From Buttiauxella ferragutiae (GTDB taxonomy: Bacteria; Pseudomonadota; Gammaproteobacteria; Enterobacterales; Enterobacteriaceae): 64,000 nt of DNA. Below are positions 33,263 to 42,728 of the stretch, one piece after another. The translations under genes and the position numbers were made by a program. The first letter of the stretch is position 1. Each line of letters starts with the position of its first letter. The notes below the pieces were generated by a model, which worked only from the letters and a program-made list of their open reading frames with translations, was not told the DNA's origin and did not search any database. The stretch lies in NCBI RefSeq assembly GCF_001654915.1, contig NZ_LXEQ01000028.1. One strand, 5' to 3'.

Positions 33263-35455
33263 TTGGACTCTATAGCGAGCGATAGCACAGCGCATACTAA
33301 TAAACGGTGGGGTTTACCGTTGATTCTTCCCTGCCTGCTTTACGCACTGGCGCAACTGCTCAGCAGCCATCTCATCGTTGATGACCAGGTTCTGGTGGTC
33401 TATGACCTCGAATTAGCGGCCATCTCCGCCGTACTGGTATTGTTTGGCTACCGCGCCGTAGCAGGCCTGGCTTTGCTCAGCGTATTAACCCTGTTATTGC
33501 GCCCTCTGACTGAATTTTATGAGCTGCTTGGCTATCTGGCCGCCGCCTTGATTAGTTATTTCTTCTATGCCAAAAGCACCGGCTGGCGTAGCCCATCCAG
33601 TTTTGGGCGCATCATTCTCACCAGTCAACGGCTCATCTGGCTGTGCTTGTGCAACGCCTTGCTCAATACCGTGTTTAGCGAAGTGGTCTGCCTGTTTACC
33701 ACTTATCATCCCTGCGCTGCGATGGCGTTTGAGCATGTGTTTAACGCGGAAACGCTGGTCAGAATCCAGGGGGTGATGAACGGCTGCGTAACTGGTATTC
33801 CGCTGTTTTATACCGTGTTAAGGATTATCTGCCGCCCGAAATATGCCGCGATATGCCTGAAGTCTATCGGCGCACAGTTTTCAGAAAGCGTCGGGTACAT
33901 CCGTTTTACGCTCTGGGCGGTATCGCTGCTTGTCTTGATGATTTTTCTCAACATCCCTTTCAAAGACAACGTCTTTTTTACCTTTTACAGCCTGATCCTG
34001 ATTTTCCCGCTGATGCTGTGGAGCTCAGTGCGCATCGGCTATCTCTTCACCGCGCCAATCTGGACGGTGATGCTTATCATTTTGGCTAAGAATAACGAAA
34101 ACTACATTGCCCTCAACGACGACTTCATGTTGCACCAGGTGCTGGTGTCGACGGCTATTTTTGTCTTTACGCTGACCATCGTCATCATGGGCGTATTGTC
34201 CAGATTCAATAAGTTACGCTTTGATCAGCTGCTGGAAATGGGGTTAACCGACCCGATGACCAACATGCCGAATCTGCGTGCCTTAAAGGCGGATATTAAA
34301 CAGTCGCCACACTCCACGGTTGGCCTGATTCAGGTTCCCGAAATGGAACTTTTCTCGCGCCGTTACGGTTTGCACTTTCGCGCCAGATACCAAAAAAAGC
34401 TCGCCGATCACCTGCGTAGCAATCTGCGAGGCGATGAGAAAATTTACTACCACGCGGGTTATGGCCTGCTGCTCAAGCTTGACGACCCGAGCTGGGGAAG
34501 GCTCAGCCTGCTGTATCAATCCGCCAACACCTTTCGTTATTCACATAACAATCAGCAGCTTGGTTTCCGCAGCGGCCTCGGCTATTGCCGGGCAACTCAG
34601 TTCTGTAATGACGTTTACAGCCTGACCGGAAAGCTGGGGATTGTTTCCGGGCTGTCGCTGGTCAATGGCAAACCTGAAAACCTTGAAGCGCAGTCCAGCC
34701 GCATTCTGGAAAGTTACATCGTCGGGCGCACTGATATTCGTACGGTGCTCCAAAAAACGCTGGATAACGACGCCTTCGTGTTAATGGCGCAGCCGATTGT
34801 CAGCACCCGTGGCGAAGAGCGCTACCACGAGATCTTGCTGCGTATGCTGGACGAAGAAGGGCGCTTTATTCCGCCGGACCGCTTTTTGCCAGTAGCGACC
34901 GAAGCGGGCCTCGCGCCGGATATCGATCTTTGGGTGATCCGCAACACGCTAAAAACCATGCAGCAGCAGCCGGATCGCAGCTTCTCGATCAATCTCGCAC
35001 CGGTCACGGTGTGTCGCGCCAGTTTTGTTCACAGCGTGCAGTTGTTGCTGGCCGAGTTTGGTGTGGATCCGCAGCGCATCATCTTTGAGATAACCGAAGC
35101 AGACGCACTGTCCGATACCGAACAATCGCAGAACACCGTGCGCTCGCTCAAAAGCCTCGGTTGTCGGGTAGCGATTGATGACTTTGGCACCGGTTTTTCC
35201 AGCCATGCGCGGTTACGTGATGTCAGCGCCGATATTTTAAAAATCGACGGTTCGTTTATCCGTGAAATTACCGAGAGCGAAGTCAGCCACTACATTGTTG
35301 AGTCGTTTTGCCATGTCGCAAGAATGAAAAATATGCAGGTGGTAGCCGAATATGTTGAGAACGAAAGTATTCAGCTTTGCCTGGAAAGAATGAATGTCGA
35401 CTGGTTGCAGGGTTATCACATCGGTAAGCCAGTGCCTTTGCTTACGCTTGTGTGA
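33263..35455 (+). CDS. Second PdeF/YfgF-like c-di-GMP phosphodiesterase
   Basis: 730 residues from TTG 33263, the only plausible start before the first membrane span. A MASE1-like membrane sensor (about 15-310; KRWGLPLILPCLLY) is followed by a GGDEF-like domain without a signature (IYYHAGYGLLLKL) and an EAL domain with its key residues: EILLRM, NLAPVTVC, EITEAD, AIDDFGTGFSS, LKIDGSF, AEYVEN and LQGYHIGKP. It should degrade c-di-GMP. The protein is a diverged paralogue of that at 4443-6698 (shared TEADxL, DDFGTG, IGKPxP contexts). The pair flanks the Lap cluster. It is followed by REP copies and the chemosensory operon on the same strand. Confidence 0.88.
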   Translation: MDSIASDSTAHTNKRWGLPLILPCLLYALAQLLSSHLIVDDQVLVVYDLELAAISAVLVLFGYRAVAGLALLSVLTLLLRPLTEFYELLGYLAAALISYFFYAKSTGWRSPSSFGRIILTSQRLIWLCLCNALLNTVFSEVVCLFTTYHPCAAMAFEHVFNAETLVRIQGVMNGCVTGIPLFYTVLRIICRPKYAAICLKSIGAQFSESVGYIRFTLWAVSLLVLMIFLNIPFKDNVFFTFYSLILIFPLMLWSSVRIGYLFTAPIWTVMLIILAKNNENYIALNDDFMLHQVLVSTAIFVFTLTIVIMGVLSRFNKLRFDQLLEMGLTDPMTNMPNLRALKADIKQSPHSTVGLIQVPEMELFSRRYGLHFRARYQKKLADHLRSNLRGDEKIYYHAGYGLLLKLDDPSWGRLSLLYQSANTFRYSHNNQQLGFRSGLGYCRATQFCNDVYSLTGKLGIVSGLSLVNGKPENLEAQSSRILESYIVGRTDIRTVLQKTLDNDAFVLMAQPIVSTRGEERYHEILLRMLDEEGRFIPPDRFLPVATEAGLAPDIDLWVIRNTLKTMQQQPDRSFSINLAPVTVCRASFVHSVQLLLAEFGVDPQRIIFEITEADALSDTEQSQNTVRSLKSLGCRVAIDDFGTGFSSHARLRDVSADILKIDGSFIREITESEVSHYIVESFCHVARMKNMQVVAEYVENESIQLCLERMNVDWLQGYHIGKPVPLLTLV

Positions 35456-35460
35456 TCCGA

Positions 35461-35577
35461 TGGTGTCGGGGGCGCAGCGTCATCCACCAGTTTTGATTAG
35501 TTGTAGGGTGGATAAGCGCAGCGTCACCCACCAGTTTTGATTAGTTGTAGGGTGGATAAGCGTAGCGTCATCCACCA
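35461..35577. repeat. Three tandem REP copies, 44-bp period
   Basis: GCGTCA-anchored copies at 35477, 35521 and 35565, spaced 44 bp, with the spacer CAGTTTTGATTAGTTG. They lie between the PdeF-like stop and the chemoreceptor start, and probably form the 3' end of the first transcript. Confidence 0.85.
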
Positions 35578-35636
35578 ATGAACAGCAATGAAACGAACAG
35601 CAGAACCTTCTTACACCACAATAAAAATGGAAACCC

Positions 35637-37736
35637 ATGAGTCACTTATTTAAATTCAAGCGTCAGGAAGAGGCTGAATATTCCGCTACCAGGGAAAGTG
35701 GTCTGACAGCATGGCTGCATAAGTTACACGTGGGTGTCGCCATGAAGCTGGGGTTGATGCTGGTGGCGTGTATTGGCGTGTTGCTGGTTGGCGCGTCATT
35801 TCTGCTGTCGAATTATTTATCGACGCAGCTGGAAAGCAATGCGCTGGAAGTGCTGCGTTCCAATACCCGGATATTCCATAACAATATTCTCACTGAATAT
35901 AAACGCGTGACGCGCGACGCTGAACGCTACAGCAACGTTTATATCAACAACTATCAAAATATGTCTTCGGTACCGCTGCACTCAATGGATGCCGAGCCAT
36001 TAAAAGCGCTATTAAATGACAAAAGCATTAATGCTCATTTCACTGAATTAACCAGTGTATTTGCCTCGACCTTTGTCCGCGAAGGCGATCAATTTGTCCG
36101 CGTCTCTACCTCATTGCAGGGCAAAGAGGGACGAATTGCCACCTCCACCGTCCTCAGCCATGACAACCCGGCGCTGGCTGAATTAGCCCGCAACAAACCT
36201 TTTACCGGCGTGGTGGTGTTATACGGCAAACAATTCATCAGCCATTACGAACCGATTGCCGATAAATACGGCCAGGTTGTCGGGGCGGTGGCGATTGGTT
36301 TTGACGTCAAACTGGCGCTGCAACCGGTGATTAAAGAGCTGCTGGCGGTGCATATTGGCGAAGGCGGTTACGCCTACGTGCTGGATGCCGGATTTAACCC
36401 CGGTCACATGGTGGCTCACCCAACATTAGCCAACCAGAACGTCGAGAATATTACTGACGCCCACGGCTACAAACGCTATGCCGATATTCTGGCGCGCAAA
36501 AACGGCACCATTTATTACGAAACCGTTAGCGGCTACGGCGCGGCACCGCGCAAGCGAGTCTCGGTGTTTGAGCATATTGAAGGGATCAACTGGATCATCG
36601 CCACCACCAGTTACGTGGATGACGTTGCCAAAAGCAGCAATCTGGTGCGTAACAGCCTGTTGCTGTTTAGCGTGCTGCTGATGCCGGTGATTTTGCTGCT
36701 GATTGCCGGAACCAGCCGCATCCTGATTTCCCGCCGTTTAAACAACGTGCTGAAAGTTTCGCAGTCTATTGCGCAGGGCGATCTGAGCGTTGATGTGCAT
36801 GTTGATCACAACGATGAAATCGGTGATTTGCTCAGTGCCAATGAGAAGATGCGCGCCTCGCTGCATGCGCTGGTGGGCGAAGTGGTTTCCCATGCTCATC
36901 ACGTTCATGAAGCGGCGTTAAACATTACCGAAGCGGTAGACGGGCAAGCCTCAACCAGCGTCGAAACGTCTTCCTCGGTGGCGGAAATTACTTCGACGAT
37001 GGAAGAGTTGTCCGCCTCCTCAACGCAGATTGCCGAGCATTCGCGTGCGGTGGTCGATATTGCCAACGTCACGCTGGAAGACTGCAACAAAGGCTCCGAC
37101 TCGATGGGTGAGTTGCTGACCCGCATGGCCGACATCGATAGCGACAACCAGCAAAGCATGCGTGAAATCATGATGCTCGGGAACAAGTCCAAAGAAATCA
37201 GCCGCGTGATGGTGATCATCAACAACGTGGCGGATCAAACCAAACTGATTGCTTTTAATGCGGCACTGGAAGCATCAAGTGCCGGTGAATCCGGCAAGCG
37301 TTTCTCAGTGGTGGCGGCAGAAATTCGCCGCCTGGCCGATTCAGTCACCGAATCGACTTTTGAAATTGAGAATAAAATCAGCGAGATTCAAAACTCGATT
37401 AACCGCCTGGTGCTCAACGCCGAAAAAGGCAGCAACAGCATTAAAGCGGGCACCAAAGCCTGCAAAGTGAGCGCCGACCGTTTGCATGACATTGTGGCGA
37501 CCGCAGAACAAACTTCGACGGCGGCGATGCAGATTTCTCTGTCCACTCAGCAGCAGAAAACGGCGAGTAATCAGGTGGTGATGGCGCTGCGTGAAATCGT
37601 GGTCGCCAGTAATTACACCTCGCAATCCATCAAAGACATTCTTTCAATTAGCCAGGATATGACTCAGCTCTCCAAAGAGCTGAACCAGGCCACCGGGTCC
37701 TTCAAATTGACGGATAACCCTGATGACCCTACCTAA
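35637..37736 (+). CDS. Methyl-accepting chemotaxis protein of the Wsp-like cluster
   Basis: 699 residues: helix 1 (about 37-57; MKLGLMLVACIGVLLVGASF), a large periplasmic Cache domain to about 325, helix 2 (NSLLLFSVLLMPVILLLIAG), HAMP (about 362-415) and a cytoplasmic signalling domain. The hairpin tip reads LIAFNAALEASSAGESGKRF, then SVVAAEIRRLADS, which is the kinase-contact region and similar to the WspA tip. It should cluster with CheA/CheW and report an external signal. Its end overlaps the cheB-like start by 14 bases. It is the first gene of an eight-gene operon with no flagellar genes nearby, so a non-motility output is expected. Confidence 0.93.
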   Translation: MSHLFKFKRQEEAEYSATRESGLTAWLHKLHVGVAMKLGLMLVACIGVLLVGASFLLSNYLSTQLESNALEVLRSNTRIFHNNILTEYKRVTRDAERYSNVYINNYQNMSSVPLHSMDAEPLKALLNDKSINAHFTELTSVFASTFVREGDQFVRVSTSLQGKEGRIATSTVLSHDNPALAELARNKPFTGVVVLYGKQFISHYEPIADKYGQVVGAVAIGFDVKLALQPVIKELLAVHIGEGGYAYVLDAGFNPGHMVAHPTLANQNVENITDAHGYKRYADILARKNGTIYYETVSGYGAAPRKRVSVFEHIEGINWIIATTSYVDDVAKSSNLVRNSLLLFSVLLMPVILLLIAGTSRILISRRLNNVLKVSQSIAQGDLSVDVHVDHNDEIGDLLSANEKMRASLHALVGEVVSHAHHVHEAALNITEAVDGQASTSVETSSSVAEITSTMEELSASSTQIAEHSRAVVDIANVTLEDCNKGSDSMGELLTRMADIDSDNQQSMREIMMLGNKSKEISRVMVIINNVADQTKLIAFNAALEASSAGESGKRFSVVAAEIRRLADSVTESTFEIENKISEIQNSINRLVLNAEKGSNSIKAGTKACKVSADRLHDIVATAEQTSTAAMQISLSTQQQKTASNQVVMALREIVVASNYTSQSIKDILSISQDMTQLSKELNQATGSFKLTDNPDDPT

Positions 37737-38781
37737 AATCCGCGTGCTGATCGTCGATCATGGCAGCGAGTCGCGAGACTCGCTGATCCGCCAGCTTGAG
37801 ATGAATAAGAACATTGTCGTGGTCGGGCAGGCGGTGCAACGCGAACAGGCGGCGAGCCTGGTGCAAAAGATGGCGCCCAATCTGCTGGTGCTGACCCTGG
37901 GTGCGCCCGATAGCGAAAACGTCGAAACCGTCGAAACCATTATGGCGACCTGTGCGATTCCCATCATGGTGATGCGTTACTACGCCGACGCGCAGTGGGA
38001 CACGGAATACATTACCCGTGGCGCGCTGGCGGTGGTCGACAACCAGGGGGAATCGCTGCAAGCGACTCAGGCTCTGCATCGCCAGGTTGAAATGCTGGTG
38101 GGCGTAAAGGTGATTCGCCATATCCAGGGGCTGCGCCATTATGCCGAGCCGCCAACAAAACCCGCCAGCGTAACCGAAGCCCCGCATCATCAATGGCCGT
38201 TTGTGCTGGCGATTGCCTGCTCAACCGGCGGGCCACAGGCTTTGAGCAAATTGTTGCAGGCGCTACCGGCGGTGTTTCCCTGCCCGATTATCATCGCCCA
38301 GCATATCGCTGACGGCTTTGCGAAAAGCATGGTGCAGTGGCTGGATAGCGTCACCGAACTGGAAGTGTGTCTTGCCGGGGAGAATGACATTTTGACCGCG
38401 GGGCGGGTGTATATCTTGCCGCCTGAGCACCATCTGGTGGTTAAAAAACACCATCGTTTAGCCACCATTCCGCGCAAGACGAGTGATGTTTACCACCCAA
38501 GCTGCAACTTGCTGCTGGAGTCGGTAGCGGAAGTGTATGGCGAAAAATCCGTAGGGCTGATCATGACCGGTATGGGCAGCGACGGTTGTCGCGGCATTGA
38601 AGCCATTTTTCACAAGGGCGGTAAAACCCTCGCGCAAGATGAAGTCACTTCCGTAGTGTTCGGCATGAATAAATTCGCCATCGATAAAAACGTCATCCAC
38701 AAAATTTTGCCGCTGGAAAAGCTGGCGGGAGCGTTGCTGGCGATGGCTCATCAAGGGAAATTCGAGGGAAAATTGCCATGA
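37723..38781 (+). CDS. CheB-type methylesterase with degenerate receiver
   Basis: 352 residues. The C-terminal methylesterase domain has its triad: Ser in ACSTGGP, His in AQHIADG and Asp in TGMGSDG. It removes receptor methyl groups. The N-terminal receiver-like domain has lost the phosphoacceptor: where E. coli CheB has LTLDVEMP this has LVLTLGAP, and the acidic pair is VDHG instead of VDDS. So the enzyme is probably not activated by CheA phosphorylation. It corresponds in position to WspF. It overlaps the MCP gene and shares an ATGA with cheR. Confidence 0.93.
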   Translation: MTLPKIRVLIVDHGSESRDSLIRQLEMNKNIVVVGQAVQREQAASLVQKMAPNLLVLTLGAPDSENVETVETIMATCAIPIMVMRYYADAQWDTEYITRGALAVVDNQGESLQATQALHRQVEMLVGVKVIRHIQGLRHYAEPPTKPASVTEAPHHQWPFVLAIACSTGGPQALSKLLQALPAVFPCPIIIAQHIADGFAKSMVQWLDSVTELEVCLAGENDILTAGRVYILPPEHHLVVKKHHRLATIPRKTSDVYHPSCNLLLESVAEVYGEKSVGLIMTGMGSDGCRGIEAIFHKGGKTLAQDEVTSVVFGMNKFAIDKNVIHKILPLEKLAGALLAMAHQGKFEGKLP

Positions 38782-40190
38782 TCCCCAATATTGCGGACTT
38801 CAAAGCGCTGATCAAAGACAGAGTCGGTCTGCATTTTTTTAACGGCATGGAAGGGTTGCTCAACACCGCTTTGTTGCAGCGTATGGGCGAGCGCGGGAAA
38901 GAGAGCAGCGAAAAGTACTATGAAAAACTCTGCGTCTCGACCAGCGAGTTCGACAAGCTTCTTAGCCTGCTGACCATCAACGAAACCTACTTTTTCCGTG
39001 AGCCGGAAGTGCTGGATATGGTCTGCGACAAGCTGGTGCCGAGAATGCTCGAGCAGCGCGGCGGCCCGGTGCGCATCTTAAGCGCGGGTTGTTCATCCGG
39101 TGAAGAAGCTTACTCGCTGGCGATTAAACTGCACCAGAAATACCACGACCATTTTGCCGCCCGTGTGGAAATTCACGGTTGCGACATCGACACCAAAATT
39201 CTCGACAAAGCGCGCGCGGCAAACTATTCCAGTTATTCGTTTCGCGGTGTTGATCCGCTTTTGCAGCAAAATTATTTCACCCGCAACGGCAACCAGTTCC
39301 AGTTACACGATCTGATTCGTAGCAAGGTGACGTTCCACCGCTCGAACATTGTCAAAGAGCAGCTACAGCCGAAGTTCGACATTATTTTGCTGCGCAATGT
39401 CTCGATCTATTTTGATGACGAAACGCGGCGTCTGCTGCAATTCAATTTGCTCACCATGTTACAACCCGATGGCGCGCTGTTCTTCGGCAATGCGGAAACG
39501 CTGGCCAATAACTTTGGCATCCTGAAATTAAAGCAGGAACACGGCCTGTTTTACTTCTGCCAGCCGAAAATTTCCCGTGCTCAGGTCGCCAGCGCCAGCG
39601 TGAAACCCGTCGTTATGCCTGCCGCTGCACCTTGTGTTGCGGATCCCGTTCGTGCCACGCAACAGTGTGAAATCTGGATTAAAAAGGCGCTGGAGTGTGT
39701 GGCGGAAAAACGCTTTTCCCAGGCCGAAGAGTGGATAAGCCAGGTGCTGGATTGCGATATTCATCATCAGGAAGCGTTGGTTATCAAAGGGGCGATTGCG
39801 CTGGAAAAATGCGAGTTCGAGCAGACTGCGCAAAGCGCGCAACACGTTCTGGAACTGGATGAATGGTCGGCAGAAGCGAAAATGCTGCTGGGGCTGGCAA
39901 TGATGTGGCAGCACCACACCCAGCAGGCGATTGCCTGGTTTAAACAGGTGGTTTATCAACAGCCTGGCTACTGGCCCGCGCATTATTACCTGGCGGAAAT
40001 GTATCGCCAAAGCGAGCTGTATCGCCCGGCGCTGCGCACTTACCGCATCACTCTGCAATTGCTCAATGCGGAATTGAATAACACCAGCAACGCCTGCGCA
40101 CTGCGGCTGCCGCTGTCATTTCCGAGTAATTCGTTTCGTTTTCTTTGTGAACATCAGTTGGCGCAGTTCACCGGTCAGGATGGGCAATAG
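38778..40190 (+). CDS. CheR-type methyltransferase with C-terminal TPRs
   Basis: 470 residues. The CheR domain (1-270) has the SAM-binding motif RILSAGCSSGEEAYSLAI, the N-terminal NETYFFREPEVL and NVSIYFDDETRRLL. The extra 190 residues form tetratricopeptide-like helices (WIKKALECVAEKRFSQAEEW; AEAKMLLGLAMMW; WPAHYYLAEMY). WspC of Pseudomonas also carries TPRs. It methylates the receptor to set array gain. A four-base ATGA overlap links it to cheB, and an eight-base gap to cheA. Confidence 0.93.
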   Translation: MIPNIADFKALIKDRVGLHFFNGMEGLLNTALLQRMGERGKESSEKYYEKLCVSTSEFDKLLSLLTINETYFFREPEVLDMVCDKLVPRMLEQRGGPVRILSAGCSSGEEAYSLAIKLHQKYHDHFAARVEIHGCDIDTKILDKARAANYSSYSFRGVDPLLQQNYFTRNGNQFQLHDLIRSKVTFHRSNIVKEQLQPKFDIILLRNVSIYFDDETRRLLQFNLLTMLQPDGALFFGNAETLANNFGILKLKQEHGLFYFCQPKISRAQVASASVKPVVMPAAAPCVADPVRATQQCEIWIKKALECVAEKRFSQAEEWISQVLDCDIHHQEALVIKGAIALEKCEFEQTAQSAQHVLELDEWSAEAKMLLGLAMMWQHHTQQAIAWFKQVVYQQPGYWPAHYYLAEMYRQSELYRPALRTYRITLQLLNAELNNTSNACALRLPLSFPSNSFRFLCEHQLAQFTGQDGQ

Positions 40191-40198
40191 AGAAGCGT

Positions 40199-42343
40199 AT
40201 GGCTATCGATCTTAAAAAATTTGTGCTGCGCTTTATTGATGAAGCCAATGGCCATTTACACACCGTAAAAGAGGGCGCGTTTTTGCTCTCGTCCGGCGAA
40301 AGTAGTGACGCGCAAATCGGCGAGATGTTTCGTGCCGCCCATACCCTGAAAGGTGGCGCGCGGATGCTGAAGCTGCAAAGCATCGCTGACGTCACCCATC
40401 AGCTTGAAGAGATCTTAAGCGAGCTACGCGATAAAAAGCTCGTGCCGGACCAACAGCTTGGCACCTTGATCCTGCAAGCCTGTGATTACATTTCGGATCA
40501 ACTGGCCCAGCTTTCGGCCACCGACGGCAACAATCAGTTACCGCCAGCCGATGAAGCCTTATGCGAGCGACTGGCGCGCGCCAGCCGTGGCGAAATGGAT
40601 AGCAGCGCGGAGCAGAGCACGCCGCCGCCACTGGAAAAACCGTTCAGTGCGCTAAATCTTGAGGCGGTGGATAACGGGCTGAAACAGGCCAGTTCGGTGC
40701 GTGTCAGGCTCGAGAAACTCGATGACCTGATAAACATTTTGGGCGAAGTGGTCGCCAGCCATGACCGCCTGGAGCAGCAAGTGCAAAGCCTGGCGAACCT
40801 TGGGCCGCGGCTGGCGCAAATGGACGCAGCACAGCTTCGCCAGCAGATCGTGCAATTTAGCCGCCAATTTAAAGAAGATTTCCAGGTTCAGCATTTGCAG
40901 ATGTTCGAACTGTACGACGTGGCGACCACCATCCGTATGTTGCCGGTATCGATGTTGTTCGAACCGGTTTCGACGCAGGTACGCGAACTGGCGACCGCGC
41001 TCAATAAGCAGGTGGATTGCCGTATTTTGGGCGGCGAAGTTGAGATCGACCGGCAGTTAATTGACCGTCTGTCTGAACCGTTAACGCACCTGCTGCGTAA
41101 CGCTATCGATCATGGCATTGGCGAGGCAGCGGAACGGCTGGCAGCAGGTAAATCGGCGCGTGGCACCATCACGCTGACCACCCAACAAGACGGGCGTGGC
41201 ATCTTGCTGCGCGTGGAAGATGACGGCCGTGGTCTGGATTATCCCGGTATTCGCGCCAAAGCGGTGGCGCGGGGGCTGGTGGAGGCGGCGGTGGTCGATC
41301 AGCTTTCCGAGCAGGAATGTAACGAGCTGATTTTCCACCCTGGCTTTTCAACCAGTAAGATTGTCACTGAATTATCTGGCCGTGGTGTCGGGCTGGATAT
41401 TGTGCGCAAAACCATTGTCGCGGATCTGCAAGGCACTTTGCAGGTACACAGCCGCGCCGGGGTTGGCACCACCTTTATTATCCGCTTGCCTATTTCGCTG
41501 GCGATGATGCGCATTTTGCAATTCGAGCAGCAGAACCATCTCTTTGGCCTCGCCGCGCAATATGTGGTGGAAGTGGTGAAATACTCGCGTGATGAAATCC
41601 GCGACATTGCTGGCCGCCCGGCGATCATTCTGCATAACGAATTTATCCCGGTGATTTCCGCCGCCGAGTTGCTGCGCATCCAGGACCGTCCTGCAAGCCA
41701 GACTGCGCCCGCGCCCATGGCAACCAGCTTGCTGCTGATCATCATTCAAAACCAGTTCGGCAAGATGGCGATGCTGGTGGATAACCTGCTCGACGAGCGC
41801 AACATGATGATTAAGCCGCTGCCGAAGCACATGCGCTCGCAGGCTTTAGTCTCCGGCATGGTGTTGTCGCCCGATAACCAACTGGTGAGTATTTTGCAGG
41901 TTCCGGTGCTGATGGAGATGGCGCAGAAGCGCGGGCAATCGCGAGCCACGGCGACAAAACCGCAAGTGCGGGCGAATGCCTGGCATGTGCTGATCGTCGA
42001 CGATTCTATGAACACCCGTGAAATCGAGAAAAACGTGCTTGAAGCCCACGGCTATCAGGTGACGCTGGCTGAAGATGGTTTAGCTGGTTTGCAAAAAGCG
42101 CGGCTGACGCAGTTTGACGCGGTACTGACGGATGTCGAAATGCCGGTGATGGACGGTTTCTCGCTCACCAGGGCGCTGCGCGCCGAAGAAAACTACCAGC
42201 ATATCCCGATTATTATCGTGACATCACGAGCCAAAGAAGAAGACCGCCGCCGCGGGATCCAGGTCGGTGCGGATGCGTATATCGCCAAGGGTGATTTTGA
42301 ACAAGATAGCCTGATAGAAACACTGAAAATGCTGCTGTGTTAA
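40199..42343 (+). CDS. CheA-type histidine kinase with C-terminal receiver (WspE-like)
   Basis: 714 residues: an HPt domain with phospho-His 48 (FRAAHTLKGGARML), no clear P2 domain, a dimerisation helix pair, HATPase (N-box LLRNAIDHGIGE, G1 VEDDGRGLD, G2 GRGVGLDIV), a CheW-like domain (about 440-590) and a receiver (LIVDDSMNTRE; acceptor Asp in LTDVEMPVMDG; Lys in IAKGDF). The hybrid layout matches WspE and differs from flagellar CheA. The terminal receiver may act as a phosphate sink or pass phosphate to the HPt domain of the cyclase encoded two genes downstream. It is the core of the operon. Confidence 0.95.
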   Translation: MAIDLKKFVLRFIDEANGHLHTVKEGAFLLSSGESSDAQIGEMFRAAHTLKGGARMLKLQSIADVTHQLEEILSELRDKKLVPDQQLGTLILQACDYISDQLAQLSATDGNNQLPPADEALCERLARASRGEMDSSAEQSTPPPLEKPFSALNLEAVDNGLKQASSVRVRLEKLDDLINILGEVVASHDRLEQQVQSLANLGPRLAQMDAAQLRQQIVQFSRQFKEDFQVQHLQMFELYDVATTIRMLPVSMLFEPVSTQVRELATALNKQVDCRILGGEVEIDRQLIDRLSEPLTHLLRNAIDHGIGEAAERLAAGKSARGTITLTTQQDGRGILLRVEDDGRGLDYPGIRAKAVARGLVEAAVVDQLSEQECNELIFHPGFSTSKIVTELSGRGVGLDIVRKTIVADLQGTLQVHSRAGVGTTFIIRLPISLAMMRILQFEQQNHLFGLAAQYVVEVVKYSRDEIRDIAGRPAIILHNEFIPVISAAELLRIQDRPASQTAPAPMATSLLLIIIQNQFGKMAMLVDNLLDERNMMIKPLPKHMRSQALVSGMVLSPDNQLVSILQVPVLMEMAQKRGQSRATATKPQVRANAWHVLIVDDSMNTREIEKNVLEAHGYQVTLAEDGLAGLQKARLTQFDAVLTDVEMPVMDGFSLTRALRAEENYQHIPIIIVTSRAKEEDRRRGIQVGADAYIAKGDFEQDSLIETLKMLLC

Positions 42344-42354
42344 GAGAGAAAAAG

Positions 42355-42717
42355 ATGCGTGTATTACTAGTGGATGATGACTTATTCGCGGCTGAACTGG
42401 CGGCGTTATTTCTGGAAATGAACGGCTACGACGTGCTGATTGCCGAAAGCGCTTTGAGCGCATTAGCCAACCTGGATTCTGACCGTTCGATTGAGCTGGT
42501 GATCAGTGATTTCCATATGCCGGAAATTACCGGGTTGGATCTGTTAGAGATGCTGCGTGCCAACGGCTGGAACAAACCGTTTGTGTTACTCAGCGCCAGC
42601 GAGATGACCGACATTACCGTTATCCCCGATTGTTGGGTGAAGAAAGACGAGAATATGGCGGAAAGACTGGTGGCGGTGGTGAATGAATTACTGATGCCAG
42701 TTGCGGCGGCTGAATAG
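42355..42717 (+). CDS. Single-domain response regulator
   Basis: 120 residues from ATG 42355, which has AGAGAG about eight bases upstream; the longer GTG form would overlap the kinase end. A complete receiver: VDDD acidic pocket, acceptor Asp in VISDFHMPE, Ser/Thr switch in LLSASE, Lys in WVKKDE. With no output domain it could be a CheY-like shuttle, or a phosphate sink tuning the kinase. The phrase DFHMPE recurs in receiver 2 of the neighbouring cyclase, so one may derive from the other. No flagellar switch genes are nearby. Confidence 0.9.
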   Translation: MRVLLVDDDLFAAELAALFLEMNGYDVLIAESALSALANLDSDRSIELVISDFHMPEITGLDLLEMLRANGWNKPFVLLSASEMTDITVIPDCWVKKDENMAERLVAVVNELLMPVAAAE

Positions 42718-42728
42718 ATTACTCAATC

